From: an uncultured Dehalococcoidia bacterium
GTDB taxonomy: Bacteria > Chloroflexota > Dehalococcoidia > Lucifugimonadales > JAAXIE01
Assembly (NCBI GenBank): GCA_951813255.1
Contig: OX638353.1
Span: forward strand, 806,001-870,000
Length of the DNA stretch: 64,000 nt
Direction: 5' to 3'
The first letter of the stretch is position 1, and every line of letters begins with the position of its first letter. Under the pieces are notes generated by a model that searched no databases, was not told where the DNA came from, and was given only the letters and a program-made list of their open reading frames with translations. Positions 7,870-16,806 of the stretch are shown piece by piece. A program made the translations under genes and the position numbers.

Positions 7870-9012
7870 TCACGATGTGATTTGGTCCTGAAAGCGGTCC
7901 AAGCGGAACAGAGAAATGTCGTGGCTGCTGCTTCCGTTCTGTGCCAAGTCCGCCAGCACCTCTCCAATGACGCTGCAGAACTTGAATCCGTGACCGGAAA
8001 AGCCGGTTGCCAGCACGACTTGAGGGGCTTCTGGGTGCAGGTCGATGATAAAGTGCTCGTCGGTGGTGTTAGTAAATATGCAGGTCTTGAGTGCCATAGT
8101 GGGGCCATCGGCTTGCGGGAAGTAACGACGTAGCAGCACCCGCAACGTCTCTTCATCTCGCTGGTTGGGTTCCCGGTCCATGGTGTCGGGGTGTATGGCC
8201 TCCTCAAGGTGGTGGTAGCGCCCCACCTTCAGGCCGGGGACGCCATATATCGGGAGGCCGTAGTACCTGCCTTCCTCGGCCATGAGGTTGAACACGGGGA
8301 AACGGTCGGGGTGGAACGCTTCGACGCTGCTGGGTTGGAACCACCCCATCACCTGCCTCTCGGGCTGTACCGCATGCGCCAACTCGGGGACTAGGGTGGA
8401 GGCCCATGCTCCAGCGCTCACAACCAAGCGCCGGGCGGTGTACGTGTCACGATCAGTTCGCACACGTACCCCATCGCCGTCGGGCTCCCAAGCTATCACT
8501 TGCTCGCGCCCGCGAATCTCAGCTCCCGCACCGATGGCGCCCTTCACGTGGGCCACGATGCACCGCTCCGGCAATACGAACCCACCATCGGGCTGGTGGA
8601 TGGCATGCAAGTCCTCGGGCATGCAGTAGCCGGGGAAGCGTTGGTTGATTTCGCGCCCCGATAGGGCTTCATACGGGAGGCCGTGAAGCTCGCAGGACTC
8701 CAGAGAACCTTGGAACACCATACTCCCTTCTGGACCAATATCCAGGGATCCGGTGGTGACGAGGAGCTGTTCTTGGGCTTTGTCCTCCAAGTCGTGCCAA
8801 AGCTCGAAGGCCCGGTGTAGCAACGGAACGTAGGAGGGGTCCTCACAGTAGGCCAGCCTTATGATGCGGGTGACGCCGTGAGAGGAGCCCATGACGTTGG
8901 GAATGTCGTGGCTGTCGAGTCCCAACACGCGTTGTCCGCGGTGGGCTAGGTGGTAAGCCGCGGCGCTACCCATTCCCCCCATTCCCAGTACGATGGTGTC
9001 GTAGCCAGACAT
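7870..9012 (-). CDS. FAD-dependent N-methyl amino acid oxidase (monomeric sarcosine oxidase / N-methyltryptophan oxidase family)
   Basis: The 380-residue flavoprotein starts with the dinucleotide-binding loop YDTIVLGMGGMGSAAAYHLA, then GSSHGVTRIIRLAY, a region diagnostic for SoxA/SolA. The C-terminal part has TCIFTNTTDEHFIID, containing the cysteine used for covalent FAD attachment in monomeric sarcosine oxidase, and VVLATGFSGHGFKF. It should oxidise an N-methylated amine to an aldehyde and amine, releasing hydrogen peroxide. The substrate could be sarcosine, an N-methyl amino acid or pipecolate. It stands alone on its strand. Confidence 0.88.
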   Translation of the reverse strand: MSGYDTIVLGMGGMGSAAAYHLAHRGQRVLGLDSHDIPNVMGSSHGVTRIIRLAYCEDPSYVPLLHRAFELWHDLEDKAQEQLLVTTGSLDIGPEGSMVFQGSLESCELHGLPYEALSGREINQRFPGYCMPEDLHAIHQPDGGFVLPERCIVAHVKGAIGAGAEIRGREQVIAWEPDGDGVRVRTDRDTYTARRLVVSAGAWASTLVPELAHAVQPERQVMGWFQPSSVEAFHPDRFPVFNLMAEEGRYYGLPIYGVPGLKVGRYHHLEEAIHPDTMDREPNQRDEETLRVLLRRYFPQADGPTMALKTCIFTNTTDEHFIIDLHPEAPQVVLATGFSGHGFKFCSVIGEVLADLAQNGSSSHDISLFRLDRFQDQITS

Positions 9013-9391
9013 CCGTCTCCTTTCCGTCGCGTTAACGTTGCCAAGTGGGAGTGCCCGCGGTTAAAGTATAAACCTGTCCTCGTCTTTATATCTGCTGCGT
9101 GAGGATGGCTCATCGGGCACGTGAGGATGGCGCTGTCGGTGATTTCCCCACGCCGTTTAGTGTCTGGGCAACGATGAAAGGGTTGGGAAGGACACTTATT
9201 GCACGATCCGTACGCCTTGATGTAACACGTTAGGGTTGACAATGGCATAATATGGTACGAGAACCTTGTCGGAATCCTTTGCTGCCGTATCACAGCTAGC
9301 TTGTTCCGGTGGGAGATGTGAAAGGAAGCCTCATGTGGAATCTGTGAGAAGTGGCAGGGGTTTGTGCATTGATGGGAATTGAGGAGAGAGG

Positions 9392-9422
9392 TTGACAAGC
9401 CCGCCAACGTTTTGGCTACATA
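9392..9422 (+). promoter_or_regulatory. Putative promoter of the partner-switch operon
   Basis: TTGACA at 9392-9397 is a perfect -35 hexamer. Candidate -10 hexamers are GCTACA at 9415-9420 (17-base spacer) and TACATA at 9417-9422 (19-base spacer). It lies in a long AT-richer gap and points towards the STAS gene. Confidence 0.4.
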
Positions 9423-9423
9423 C

Positions 9424-9457
9424 GTTGAATAGGAGTATAAGTTGAATAGGAGTATAA
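9424..9457. repeat. Exact 17-base tandem repeat, two copies
   Basis: The unit GTTGAATAGGAGTATAA occurs at 9424-9440 and again at 9441-9457 without a mismatch. It begins directly after the putative -10 region, so it covers the presumed transcription start and early leader. It could be an operator or replication slippage. Confidence 0.85.
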
Positions 9458-9609
9458 TTGGCTGTCCTCTGAAGGGCAGAGACCAGCGGCACTCCGCTAT
9501 GTCCAGCCTTCCAGACTAGAGATGGGCTCCCCAGTATCCGGTGGACGAACTGGGGCCATACAGAAATGGCAGCAGGAGCCACAGTCGCAATACTAAGGAG
9601 AAGGGCCGT

Positions 9610-9948
9610 ATGGGGGTTAGCACAGAGCGACAAGGAGACACTCTAATAGCCAAGACTGACGGAAGAGTAGACGGGGCTAACGCCCGTGAATTCCAGTCCG
9701 CGCTAGAGTCAGCTATAGACGCCAATGAGCGGGCCGTCATCTTAGACATGGAGGAGTTGTCCTACATCAGTAGCGCGGGCCTCCGGGTGATATTGTTAAC
9801 GGCCAAGAACCTGCGCAGCCAGAACGCCAAGTTCGCGGTGTGCTCGTTGTCGGCCCCGATCCGCGAAGTCTTCGAGATCAGCGGCTTCGACAAAATCATC
9901 TCCATCCACTCTACGCAAGCCGAGGCGCTGGCATCCTTCAAAGACTAG
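9610..9948 (+). CDS. STAS-domain anti-anti-sigma factor (SpoIIAA/RsbV-like)
   Basis: The 112-residue protein is a single STAS domain. The segment YISSAGLRVIL holds the serine that is phosphorylated in RsbV/SpoIIAA proteins, preceded by AVILDMEEL. When dephosphorylated, such proteins bind an RsbW-type kinase and free its sigma factor. I chose ATG 9610, preceded by AAGGAG, over an upstream in-frame start. The next genes encode the expected phosphatase and kinase, which supports the role. No sigma factor gene is present nearby, so the final target is unknown. Confidence 0.9.
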   Translation: MGVSTERQGDTLIAKTDGRVDGANAREFQSALESAIDANERAVILDMEELSYISSAGLRVILLTAKNLRSQNAKFAVCSLSAPIREVFEISGFDKIISIHSTQAEALASFKD

Positions 9949-10050
9949 CTGGCCCGGACCAAGCACTCGGCTCTGGGGCGGTCGGTAGACATACCCTGAT
10001 TGGGTGTGCGCTACCGAAGGGCTCGTGAAGCAAGGTAGGAGTACTGTTGG

Positions 10051-11232
10051 ATGGCGGAAGCTGAAGCACAAGCCCAAGAGAATTATAAGATATTAGTCGT
10101 CGACGACGAGCCGGATCTGGAACCGCTTATGCTCCAGCGCATGCGTCGGAGCATAAGGTCGGGCCGGTACAGCTTTGTATTTGCCCACAACGGCCTTGAG
10201 GCGCTGGAAGTGCTCCAGCGCGAAGAGGACATAGATATGGTTCTTTCCGACATCAACATGCCCCAAATGGACGGGCTGACGCTCTTGGAGCAAATACCCA
10301 AGGTGGACCCCAACGTCCGCTCCGTGATCATTTCGGCATACGGCGATATGAAGAACATCCGAACCGCAATGAACCGTGGTGCTTTTGATTTCGTCACCAA
10401 ACCGCTGGACTTCGAAGACCTGCAGGTCACTATCGAGAGGACCCTTCGCAACATGGCCGAGTGGCGAGAGGCCCTCATGTCTCGCGATAAACTGGTGGCC
10501 CTGCAGAACGAACTGGATGTGGCTCGGACCATGCAGCAGTCTATTTTGCCCACCCAGTTCCCGGTAGGGTCGGACTATAAGGTATTCGGCAAGATGCAGG
10601 CGGCTCGGAATGTGGGTGGTGATTTCTTCGACGTTCTGTACCTGACAGACAACCGGGTAGGGTTGGCCGTCGCCGATGTTTCCGACAAGGGTGTCCCGGC
10701 AGCCCTCTTCATGATGTCCAGCCGCACCCTGCTCAAAGGAGCGGCCATAGGGTTGGATGCGCCCGGGCTAGTGCTGAAGGAAGTCAATGACCTTCTTCTG
10801 GAGAACAATGAGGGTGCGATGTTCGTCACCGTGCTCTATGCGGTTTATGAGCCTTCGACAAGGCAGTTGACCTACGCCAACGGTGGACACAATACGCCCC
10901 TGGTCATACACAAAGACGGGTCGACTGAGTTGCTGCCCCTGACGGGTGGCATCGCACTGGGTGTCTTCCCCGAGTACGATTTCGAACAGACCACGGTGAC
11001 ATTGCAGTCTGGCGACACCGTAGTTTTCTATACCGACGGCGTCACAGAGGCCATGAACGCTGATGGAGACCAGTTCGGGATAGAGCCACTGCAGGAACTG
11101 TTTGGCGCAAATCCCCTCCACGATCCAGAGGAGGTGACTAACGCCGTGTTTGACGCCGTGAACGCGTTTGCAGGAGAAACGCCCCAGTCAGATGACATCA
11201 CATGTCTGTCCTTTTGCTGTAGCGAGGCGTAG
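10051..11232 (+). CDS. Response regulator with SpoIIE/RsbU-type PP2C phosphatase output
   Basis: The 393-residue protein has an N-terminal receiver domain: ILVVDDEPDLEPL, phosphoacceptor Asp67 in LSDINMPQMDG, VIISAYGD and Lys117 in FVTKPLDF. A short helical linker (to about residue 165) leads to a SpoIIE-type PP2C phosphatase with ARNVGGDFFDVL, VADVSDKGVPAALFM, YANGGHNTPL and VVFYTDGVTEAMN, including the metal-binding aspartates. By family logic, phosphorylation of the receiver switches the phosphatase on, which dephosphorylates the STAS protein. The cognate kinase may be the histidine kinase at 13046. The RsbW-like gene starts two bases downstream. Confidence 0.93.
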   Translation: MAEAEAQAQENYKILVVDDEPDLEPLMLQRMRRSIRSGRYSFVFAHNGLEALEVLQREEDIDMVLSDINMPQMDGLTLLEQIPKVDPNVRSVIISAYGDMKNIRTAMNRGAFDFVTKPLDFEDLQVTIERTLRNMAEWREALMSRDKLVALQNELDVARTMQQSILPTQFPVGSDYKVFGKMQAARNVGGDFFDVLYLTDNRVGLAVADVSDKGVPAALFMMSSRTLLKGAAIGLDAPGLVLKEVNDLLLENNEGAMFVTVLYAVYEPSTRQLTYANGGHNTPLVIHKDGSTELLPLTGGIALGVFPEYDFEQTTVTLQSGDTVVFYTDGVTEAMNADGDQFGIEPLQELFGANPLHDPEEVTNAVFDAVNAFAGETPQSDDITCLSFCCSEA

Positions 11233-11234
11233 CC

Positions 11235-11654
11235 GTGAGTGCAACGCTGGACTTAACGGTGGAGACCCGCATCGAGGAGATGGAGAGGATGGCCGCGGCC
11301 GTGGAGGGTTTGGGGGAGGAGGAGGACTGGCCTCCTGCCCTTACATTCCAAGTGAACCTGGTCCTCGAGGAATTGTGGCTCAACGTCCTGAACTATGGAC
11401 ACGAAGAGGGTTGTCACGAAGTGCTCATACGGCTGGTCTCGGAAGATGAGTCACTGACAATCGAGATCACGGATGACGGTAGGCCCTTCGATCCCTTGGA
11501 AGACGCCCCCCTCCCTGACACCGCAGGTGAGTTGGGTGATCGGCATATAGGGGGACTCGGCATCCACCTGGTGCGCACCATGATGGACGAACTCGAATAT
11601 AGGCGTGAGGAAGGGAAGAATCGCCTGATCCTGGTTAAGCGCAGGGACGAGTGA
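11235..11654 (+). CDS. RsbW/SpoIIAB-like anti-sigma kinase (HATPase_c_2)
   Basis: The 139-residue protein is a single GHKL ATPase domain: N-box QVNLVLEELWLNVLNYGHEE, G1 box ITDDGRPFDP and GGLGIHLVRTMMDELEY. This is the architecture of anti-sigma kinases that phosphorylate STAS antagonists and sequester a sigma factor. It starts with GTG two bases after the phosphatase gene. Its stop codon TGA overlaps a GTG that opens a decayed copy of the next gene's start (see the repeat at 11639). Confidence 0.88.
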   Translation: MSATLDLTVETRIEEMERMAAAVEGLGEEEDWPPALTFQVNLVLEELWLNVLNYGHEEGCHEVLIRLVSEDESLTIEITDDGRPFDPLEDAPLPDTAGELGDRHIGGLGIHLVRTMMDELEYRREEGKNRLILVKRRDE

Positions 11655-11857
11655 GACTTCTCCGGCCACCCGGTAATATACCCTTCCTCGTGTATATCAC
11701 TGATGGGGCACTCTCCAACTTTTGCTCTTGGTCACGCGTAGGGACGAGTGAGACTTCTCCGGCTACCCACTGACATCCTCTTCCTAGTGGGCATCATTGG
11801 TGGGGTGTTCCTCACCTTCATTGTCAGCATATCAGTATGGTTTGTTCTTGGTCGCGT
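11639..11857 (+). repeat. Imperfect tandem duplication of an RsbW-tail/binding-protein-start junction
   Basis: Copy A (about 11639-11735) and copy B (about 11736-11857) share near-identical first halves: GGGACGAGTGAGACTTCTCC occurs in both at an offset of 97 bases, followed by similar but diverged sequence up to a common TTGYTCTTGGTC. Copy A lacks roughly 22 bases found in B. Copy B is the live start of the binding-protein gene. Copy A covers the RsbW stop and a disrupted former start, whose frame ends after about 40 codons. Confidence 0.85.
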
Positions 11858-13049
11858 CGACATCACTGGTGGCACCACCAGTATGGATGAATTCCCTGAG
11901 CACCCCTCTTCACCCACCATTGCTAGCACCCCACACCCTGTAGCAATGGGGATAACCGGCGATAAGGTGGTTTTCGGCCAGTCTGCTGCCTTCAGCGGTC
12001 GTGCGCAGGAACTCGGTATTGGTATGCAGCTGGGGATCCTCGCAGCTTTTAAGGAGGCGAACGACAACGGCGGCGTCCATGGCAGGAAGTTGGAGTTGAT
12101 ACCACGGGACGATGCGTATGAGCCGGAGGCAGCTATCGCCAACACGACCGGCCTTATTGATGATGAGGGTGTCTTCGCGCTCATAGGCGCAGTGGGTACG
12201 CCTACATCCCGGTCAGCAGTCCCCGTAGCCGAATCTAAGGGTGTCCCTTACATTGGCGCCTTCACTGGCGCTGGCCTCTTGAGGGACGATGACTTGAAGT
12301 ATGTTATCAACCTCCGGGCTTCGTACAACCAGGAGACCAAGACGATGGTGACCCGGTTGACCGAAGACTTGGGCATCCAGCGCATCAGCATTCTGTACCA
12401 AGATGACTCCTATGGCTTGGCGGGCTATCATGGCGTGATTGCCGCCTTGGAAGACTTGGATATGGAGCCAGCCTCCGTGGGCGTATATACGCGAAATACG
12501 CTGGCAGTCAAGACGGGTCTCTTGGACGTGAATCGCGCGGCCCCTCAGGCGGTCATCGTGATTGGCGCCTATGAGCCTGTGGCGGAACTGATTCTATGGG
12601 CTCGGCATCTTGGGATAAATGCAGTCTTCATGAACATCTCTTTCGTGGGCAGTAATGCTCTGGCAGAGGCATTGGGACCGGAAGGAAAGGGAGTATTCGT
12701 GACGCAGGTAGTGCCTTTCCCTCTACCTACGGAGGATTCGCCCCCTGTGGTCCATTCCTATGTTCAGGCGCTCGAGGATCATGCTCCTGATGCGGCCCCG
12801 GGGTTTGTGTCCTTGGAAGGCTACCTAGCGGGACGTCTTGCTATCGCCGGACTTGAGAGGTGTGGCAGGGACTTGGACCGTGATTGCTTCCTTGCAGGCC
12901 TTCGGGCGACGCGGAATGACCTTGACGGTTTTGACCTGCTCTATGAAGACGAGGATGACAATCAGGGGTCAGACGCTGTATTTTTGACAGTCATCGATCG
13001 TGATGGCAACTATCGCGCAATAGAAACGCTTCGAGAGATAGTGCCATGA
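11748..13049 (+). CDS. Membrane-anchored type I solute-binding protein (Peripla_BP_6, Leu/Ile/Val-type)
   Basis: The 433-residue product begins with one long hydrophobic segment (about residues 8-38) without an obvious cleavage site or lipobox, so it is probably anchored outside the membrane. The rest is a type I periplasmic-binding-protein fold: VVFGQSAAFSGRAQELG, GGVHGRKLELIPRDDAYEPEAA, VPYIGAFTGAGLLR, ILYQDDSYGLAGYHGV. Usually this binds amino acids, amides or ureas for an ABC importer, but no permease or ATPase gene is adjacent. Its place between the anti-sigma kinase and a histidine kinase suggests a sensory role. It starts with GTG. Its 3' end overlaps the histidine kinase start as ATGA. 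Confidence 0.85.
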   Translation: MRLLRLPTDILFLVGIIGGVFLTFIVSISVWFVLGRVDITGGTTSMDEFPEHPSSPTIASTPHPVAMGITGDKVVFGQSAAFSGRAQELGIGMQLGILAAFKEANDNGGVHGRKLELIPRDDAYEPEAAIANTTGLIDDEGVFALIGAVGTPTSRSAVPVAESKGVPYIGAFTGAGLLRDDDLKYVINLRASYNQETKTMVTRLTEDLGIQRISILYQDDSYGLAGYHGVIAALEDLDMEPASVGVYTRNTLAVKTGLLDVNRAAPQAVIVIGAYEPVAELILWARHLGINAVFMNISFVGSNALAEALGPEGKGVFVTQVVPFPLPTEDSPPVVHSYVQALEDHAPDAAPGFVSLEGYLAGRLAIAGLERCGRDLDRDCFLAGLRATRNDLDGFDLLYEDEDDNQGSDAVFLTVIDRDGNYRAIETLREIVP

Positions 13050-15340
13050 GAGACCGGCTGAAAAGACTGTGGGATAGCCATACACGCGTTTCCACGCAGT
13101 TGCATATCGCCATCTGGGGTGCAATTGCCCTCACGGTGTGCGCCAGTGTGGTGGGCTGGCTCTCGTTCAACCGTGTGGGCGACGCTCAGGACCGGGTCAA
13201 TGAGGGCAGCATACCGGAAATGGAAGCTTCCTTCGGAGTAGCCCAATACAGTGGCGTACTTGTTGCGGCTGCACCCCGCCTCACTGGGGCCGCGACGGCT
13301 CAGGAGTTCGATGAAGTGGTGAATAGCATCGAGGACTCCCAAATTGCTTTTGAACAGCAACTTACCCTCCTTCAACAGACAGGTGTTGACGAAGACAGTT
13401 TCAGCCAGATACGTGGCCACGCGGATACCTTGGATGCCAACATCAACAAGATCAAGGACGCGACGTCACAGACCTTCAGACTGGATGAGCAAACTGCGGG
13501 CTTGGGTCTTGAATTAGCGGCGATGCGTATCGAATTGGACGCCATCCTATTGGAGGCTATCGATGACCAGCTCTTTTTTATAATGGAAGGTTATCGCACT
13601 CCTGAAAACCCTCTGCATAACGATCCTTCGGACCCCGATCGTGAGGCAGGCGTTCCACCTCCTCTGGCCTTACGCTCTGCCCACTTGTCGGCCAAAGAGG
13701 TGGGCCACTACCGCTATCTAGCCCAGTTGCAGGTTAATGCTAACGTTGCGATGGAACTGCTGGCCAACGCTTTCACCGTCTCCGAGGCATCCCAGATAGA
13801 ACCCCTGCGAGAACGTTTCGAAGCTGCTAAAGGTAGAATTGACCGCAACTTGGCTGGCTTGGAGGACTCACCTCTACGAGATGAGGTGGCTCCCATATTC
13901 GGCCGGTTGTTCGAGCTGGGCATTGGCGAGAATGACGGGTTCGACCTTCTGGAGTCGCGGCTTCAGTTGATACAGGCTCAGCGAGAACTTCTGAACAGCA
14001 ACCGGGAGATTGCCATCGCCATGCTGGGGGACGTCAACTCACAAGTGGGAGTTGCCCGTCTGAGCGCAGATGGAGCAACCCGAGCGTCGAGTCAAGCCAT
14101 CCTAACCGGCAAAATACTCCTGATGGTCATCACTGGTATAAGCGTCGCCGGAGGCGCCCTGATTGCTTCGATTTTCGTGGGGCGCATATTGGTGCGACGA
14201 CTAAAGTTCCTCGCGGAGCGCATGCGGCAAATGGCGGATGGCGACCTCGAAGGAGTGGTAGAGGTAGATGGGCGGGACGAGGTCGCAGAGATGGCAGCGG
14301 CCTTGGAGGTGTTCCGCAGACACGCCTTGGAAGTACAGCGCCTCAACTTAGTGGAACAGTTGGCCGAGGAGCTGCGAGGCAAGAATGATGAACTCGAAGC
14401 AGTGTTGGAAGACCTGAAAATAGCGCAGGACCAGATCGTGATGCGGGACAAACTGGCCGCCCTGGGTGAGTTGACCGCCGGCGTCGCCCACGAAATACGT
14501 AACCCCCTCAACTTCGTCAACAATTTCTCCGAGGTATCTCAAGAACTCATCAAGGAACTCGAGGAGGTGCTTCAGAAGCAAGGCGTAGAGATCCCTGATG
14601 AACAGAGCGGCTTAGTGGACGATGTTTTGGACGATCTGCGGGAGAACTTAGGGCGGATCCGCAACCATGGCGAACGGGCCAACCGTATTGTACAAGATAT
14701 GCTGCAGATGGGGCGCGATTCCGGCCAAAGCCAGTCCTCCGACATCAACAACCTGCTGGATGAGCACGCCCGGCTTGCGTATCACAGCGCCCGGGCTACC
14801 GACCCCAACTTCCAACTGGATCTGAAGCAAGAACTGGACCCCGATATGGGTGAGATCGAAGTGATCCCGCAGGAAATCGGTCGCGTCTTTCTCAACATGG
14901 TAAGCAATGCGTGTTACGCCACCGACGAGAAACGACGCAAGGTATCCGAATCAGGCGACAAGTCCTATATGCCGACGCTGCTGCTGACCACCAAACGGCA
15001 CGAGGACCATGTAGAGATTGGCATCCGGGATAACGGCTCCGGGATGCCACCGGAGGTTATCGAGAAGATATTCCTTCCCTTCTTCACTACCAAGCCGACG
15101 GACAAAGGCACTGGCCTCGGCCTTGCCATGTGCAACGATATAGTCCGGAAGCACGGAGGCTCCATCGACGTCGAGTCTGCTCCCAACGAATTCACGCAGA
15201 TGACTGTCTCACTCCCATTGATTCCACCGCCTAATGTTGCCTTGGAAGCCGAACAGACTCCAGCCTCATCCCGAGGTACTGCAGACAACGAGGATGAAGG
15301 CGACGAGGAAGCGGGCGAAATGGCAAAGGTGGAGGCATAG
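13046..15340 (+). CDS. Transmembrane sensor histidine kinase (HAMP-HisKA-HATPase)
   Basis: The 764-residue kinase has a first membrane helix near residues 22-44, an extracytoplasmic helical sensor of about 300 residues, a second helix near 350-372, a HAMP domain (RMRQMADGDLEGVVEVDGRDEVAEMA), a coiled coil, then HisKA with phosphoacceptor His482 in GVAHEIRNPLNFVNNF. The ATPase domain has an N-box (NMVSNACYATDEK), IRDNGSGMP and GTGLGLAMC. An acidic tail follows. The helical sensor resembles methyl-accepting or NIT-like four-helix bundles. It overlaps the binding-protein gene by four bases, so the two probably act together, with the receiver-phosphatase as likely partner. Confidence 0.92.
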   Translation: MRDRLKRLWDSHTRVSTQLHIAIWGAIALTVCASVVGWLSFNRVGDAQDRVNEGSIPEMEASFGVAQYSGVLVAAAPRLTGAATAQEFDEVVNSIEDSQIAFEQQLTLLQQTGVDEDSFSQIRGHADTLDANINKIKDATSQTFRLDEQTAGLGLELAAMRIELDAILLEAIDDQLFFIMEGYRTPENPLHNDPSDPDREAGVPPPLALRSAHLSAKEVGHYRYLAQLQVNANVAMELLANAFTVSEASQIEPLRERFEAAKGRIDRNLAGLEDSPLRDEVAPIFGRLFELGIGENDGFDLLESRLQLIQAQRELLNSNREIAIAMLGDVNSQVGVARLSADGATRASSQAILTGKILLMVITGISVAGGALIASIFVGRILVRRLKFLAERMRQMADGDLEGVVEVDGRDEVAEMAAALEVFRRHALEVQRLNLVEQLAEELRGKNDELEAVLEDLKIAQDQIVMRDKLAALGELTAGVAHEIRNPLNFVNNFSEVSQELIKELEEVLQKQGVEIPDEQSGLVDDVLDDLRENLGRIRNHGERANRIVQDMLQMGRDSGQSQSSDINNLLDEHARLAYHSARATDPNFQLDLKQELDPDMGEIEVIPQEIGRVFLNMVSNACYATDEKRRKVSESGDKSYMPTLLLTTKRHEDHVEIGIRDNGSGMPPEVIEKIFLPFFTTKPTDKGTGLGLAMCNDIVRKHGGSIDVESAPNEFTQMTVSLPLIPPPNVALEAEQTPASSRGTADNEDEGDEEAGEMAKVEA

Positions 15341-15349
15341 GCGACCTTT

Positions 15350-16783
15350 ATGAATTTTGATGGCTACCAACTGGAACCAACCGTATACGACGAGGTGTTC
15401 AATCCCGACGGTTCTCCTAGAGACCACTGCCTTGATCTCTACGAAACGCTGACTGAACTGCCCGCGGAAGACCTCGCATCTATTCAGGAACGTGTGACCC
15501 GCTCCTTCTCCAACGAAGGGATCTCGTTCACGGTCTATGGTGATGAGGAAGGGGAAGAGAGAATCATACCTGTGGACTGCGTCCCACGTGTGATTTCCCA
15601 TGCCGAGTGGAGCTTCTTGGAAAGAGGCCTGACCCAGCGTCTGAAGGCGCTTAACATGTTCCTTGAAGACGTTTACAACCAAGGGCGAATCATTGAAGAC
15701 GGAGTGATTCCTGTAGATGTGGTCCGTGGGTGCCCCCAATACCGTGTGGAAATGCGTGGATTCGCAGCCCCGTATGGCACTTGGGTTTCGATCTGCGGCA
15801 CGGACTTGGTGCGTACCAACGACGGGTTTTACGTGCTGGAGGACAATCTCCGGGTCCCATCCGGCGTCTCATACATGATCGCAAACAGGAAAGCAGTCAA
15901 GGCTAACCTGCGTCGTCTGTATCGCAGTTCGCGAGTTCAGGAAGTGGAGCACTACGGGCGTTTGCTGCTAAAGACTCTGGTGGAAATGGCTCCACGAGGC
16001 GGGTCAGAGCCCACCATAGCCCTGCTGACTCCAGGTGTGTACAACTCTGCATTCTACGAGCACATGTTCCTAGCCCGCGAATTGGGCGCTGAGCTAGTGG
16101 AGGGTCGGGACCTGCTGGTGGAAGACGGCTTCGTCTATATGCGCACGACGACCGGCTTGCGGCGTGTGGATGTGGTATACCGGCGTGTGGACGACGACTT
16201 CATTGACCCGCTTGTTTTTCGTTCTGACTCCCTCTTGGGGGTGCCTGGGCTGCTTCACGCCTACAAGCTGGGCAACGTTGGCTTGGTCAACGCTCCGGGC
16301 ACTGGCGTGGCGGACGACAAGAGCGTCTATGCTTACGTCGGCGACATGGTGCGCTACTACCTGTCCGAAGAACCCCTACTGGCCAGCGTTGAAACCTACC
16401 TTTGCCGGCGTCCTCAGGACTTGGAATTTACACTGGACAATCTGGAAAGCCTGGTAGTTAAACGTGTGGGAGGCTCCGGTGGGTACGGCATGCTTATCGG
16501 ACCCCATGCCACCCAGCAGGAGAGGGACGACTACGCTGTGGAGTTGCGCGCGGACCCTGCCGATTTCATCGCCCAACCGGTGCTCGCCCTCTCGAGGTCA
16601 CCATGCTTGATCGAGGGCAATTTCGAGCCTCGACACGTAGACCTGCGCCCCTTTGTGCTTCACGGCCAAGAGACGCGCATGGTTGCTGGTGCCTTCTGTC
16701 GGGTCGCTCTGCGTCGCGGCAGCCTCGTGGTTAACTCGAGCCAAGGCGGCGGAGGCAAGGACCTGTGGGTTCTGGACGACTGA
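15350..16783 (+). CDS. Circularly permuted ATP-grasp type 2 protein
   Basis: The 477-residue protein matches the circularly permuted ATP-grasp family (formerly DUF404/DUF407). It opens YDEVFNPDGSPRDHC and has DVVRGCPQYRVEMRGF, YVLEDNLRVPSGVSYM, VDVVYRRVDDDFIDPLVF, GTGVADDKSVYAYV, VVKRVGGSGGYGML and the C-terminal SSQGGGGKDLWVL. These enzymes are predicted to ligate amino acids or short peptides using ATP; the product is unknown in most bacteria. It starts nine bases after the histidine kinase. The two following genes are its usual partners, so the trio is probably functional. Confidence 0.92.
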   Translation: MNFDGYQLEPTVYDEVFNPDGSPRDHCLDLYETLTELPAEDLASIQERVTRSFSNEGISFTVYGDEEGEERIIPVDCVPRVISHAEWSFLERGLTQRLKALNMFLEDVYNQGRIIEDGVIPVDVVRGCPQYRVEMRGFAAPYGTWVSICGTDLVRTNDGFYVLEDNLRVPSGVSYMIANRKAVKANLRRLYRSSRVQEVEHYGRLLLKTLVEMAPRGGSEPTIALLTPGVYNSAFYEHMFLARELGAELVEGRDLLVEDGFVYMRTTTGLRRVDVVYRRVDDDFIDPLVFRSDSLLGVPGLLHAYKLGNVGLVNAPGTGVADDKSVYAYVGDMVRYYLSEEPLLASVETYLCRRPQDLEFTLDNLESLVVKRVGGSGGYGMLIGPHATQQERDDYAVELRADPADFIAQPVLALSRSPCLIEGNFEPRHVDLRPFVLHGQETRMVAGAFCRVALRRGSLVVNSSQGGGGKDLWVLDD

Positions 16784-16806
16784 GCAAGTTGGAAGGCTGA
16801 AGTTAA

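Larger units (their letters stand above)
9013..9609. other. Intergenic region upstream of the partner-switch operon
   Basis: About 600 bases, more AT-rich than the surroundings, lie between divergent genes. I see no credible ORF. It holds a putative promoter at 9392-9422 and an exact 17-base tandem repeat at 9424-9457 directly downstream, both listed separately. This is the likely control region of the nine-gene run that starts at 9610. Confidence 0.6.

Noticed and set aside
9236..9252. TTGACA followed by AATATGG as a promoter
   Set aside because: The spacer is far too short for a sigma-70-type promoter.
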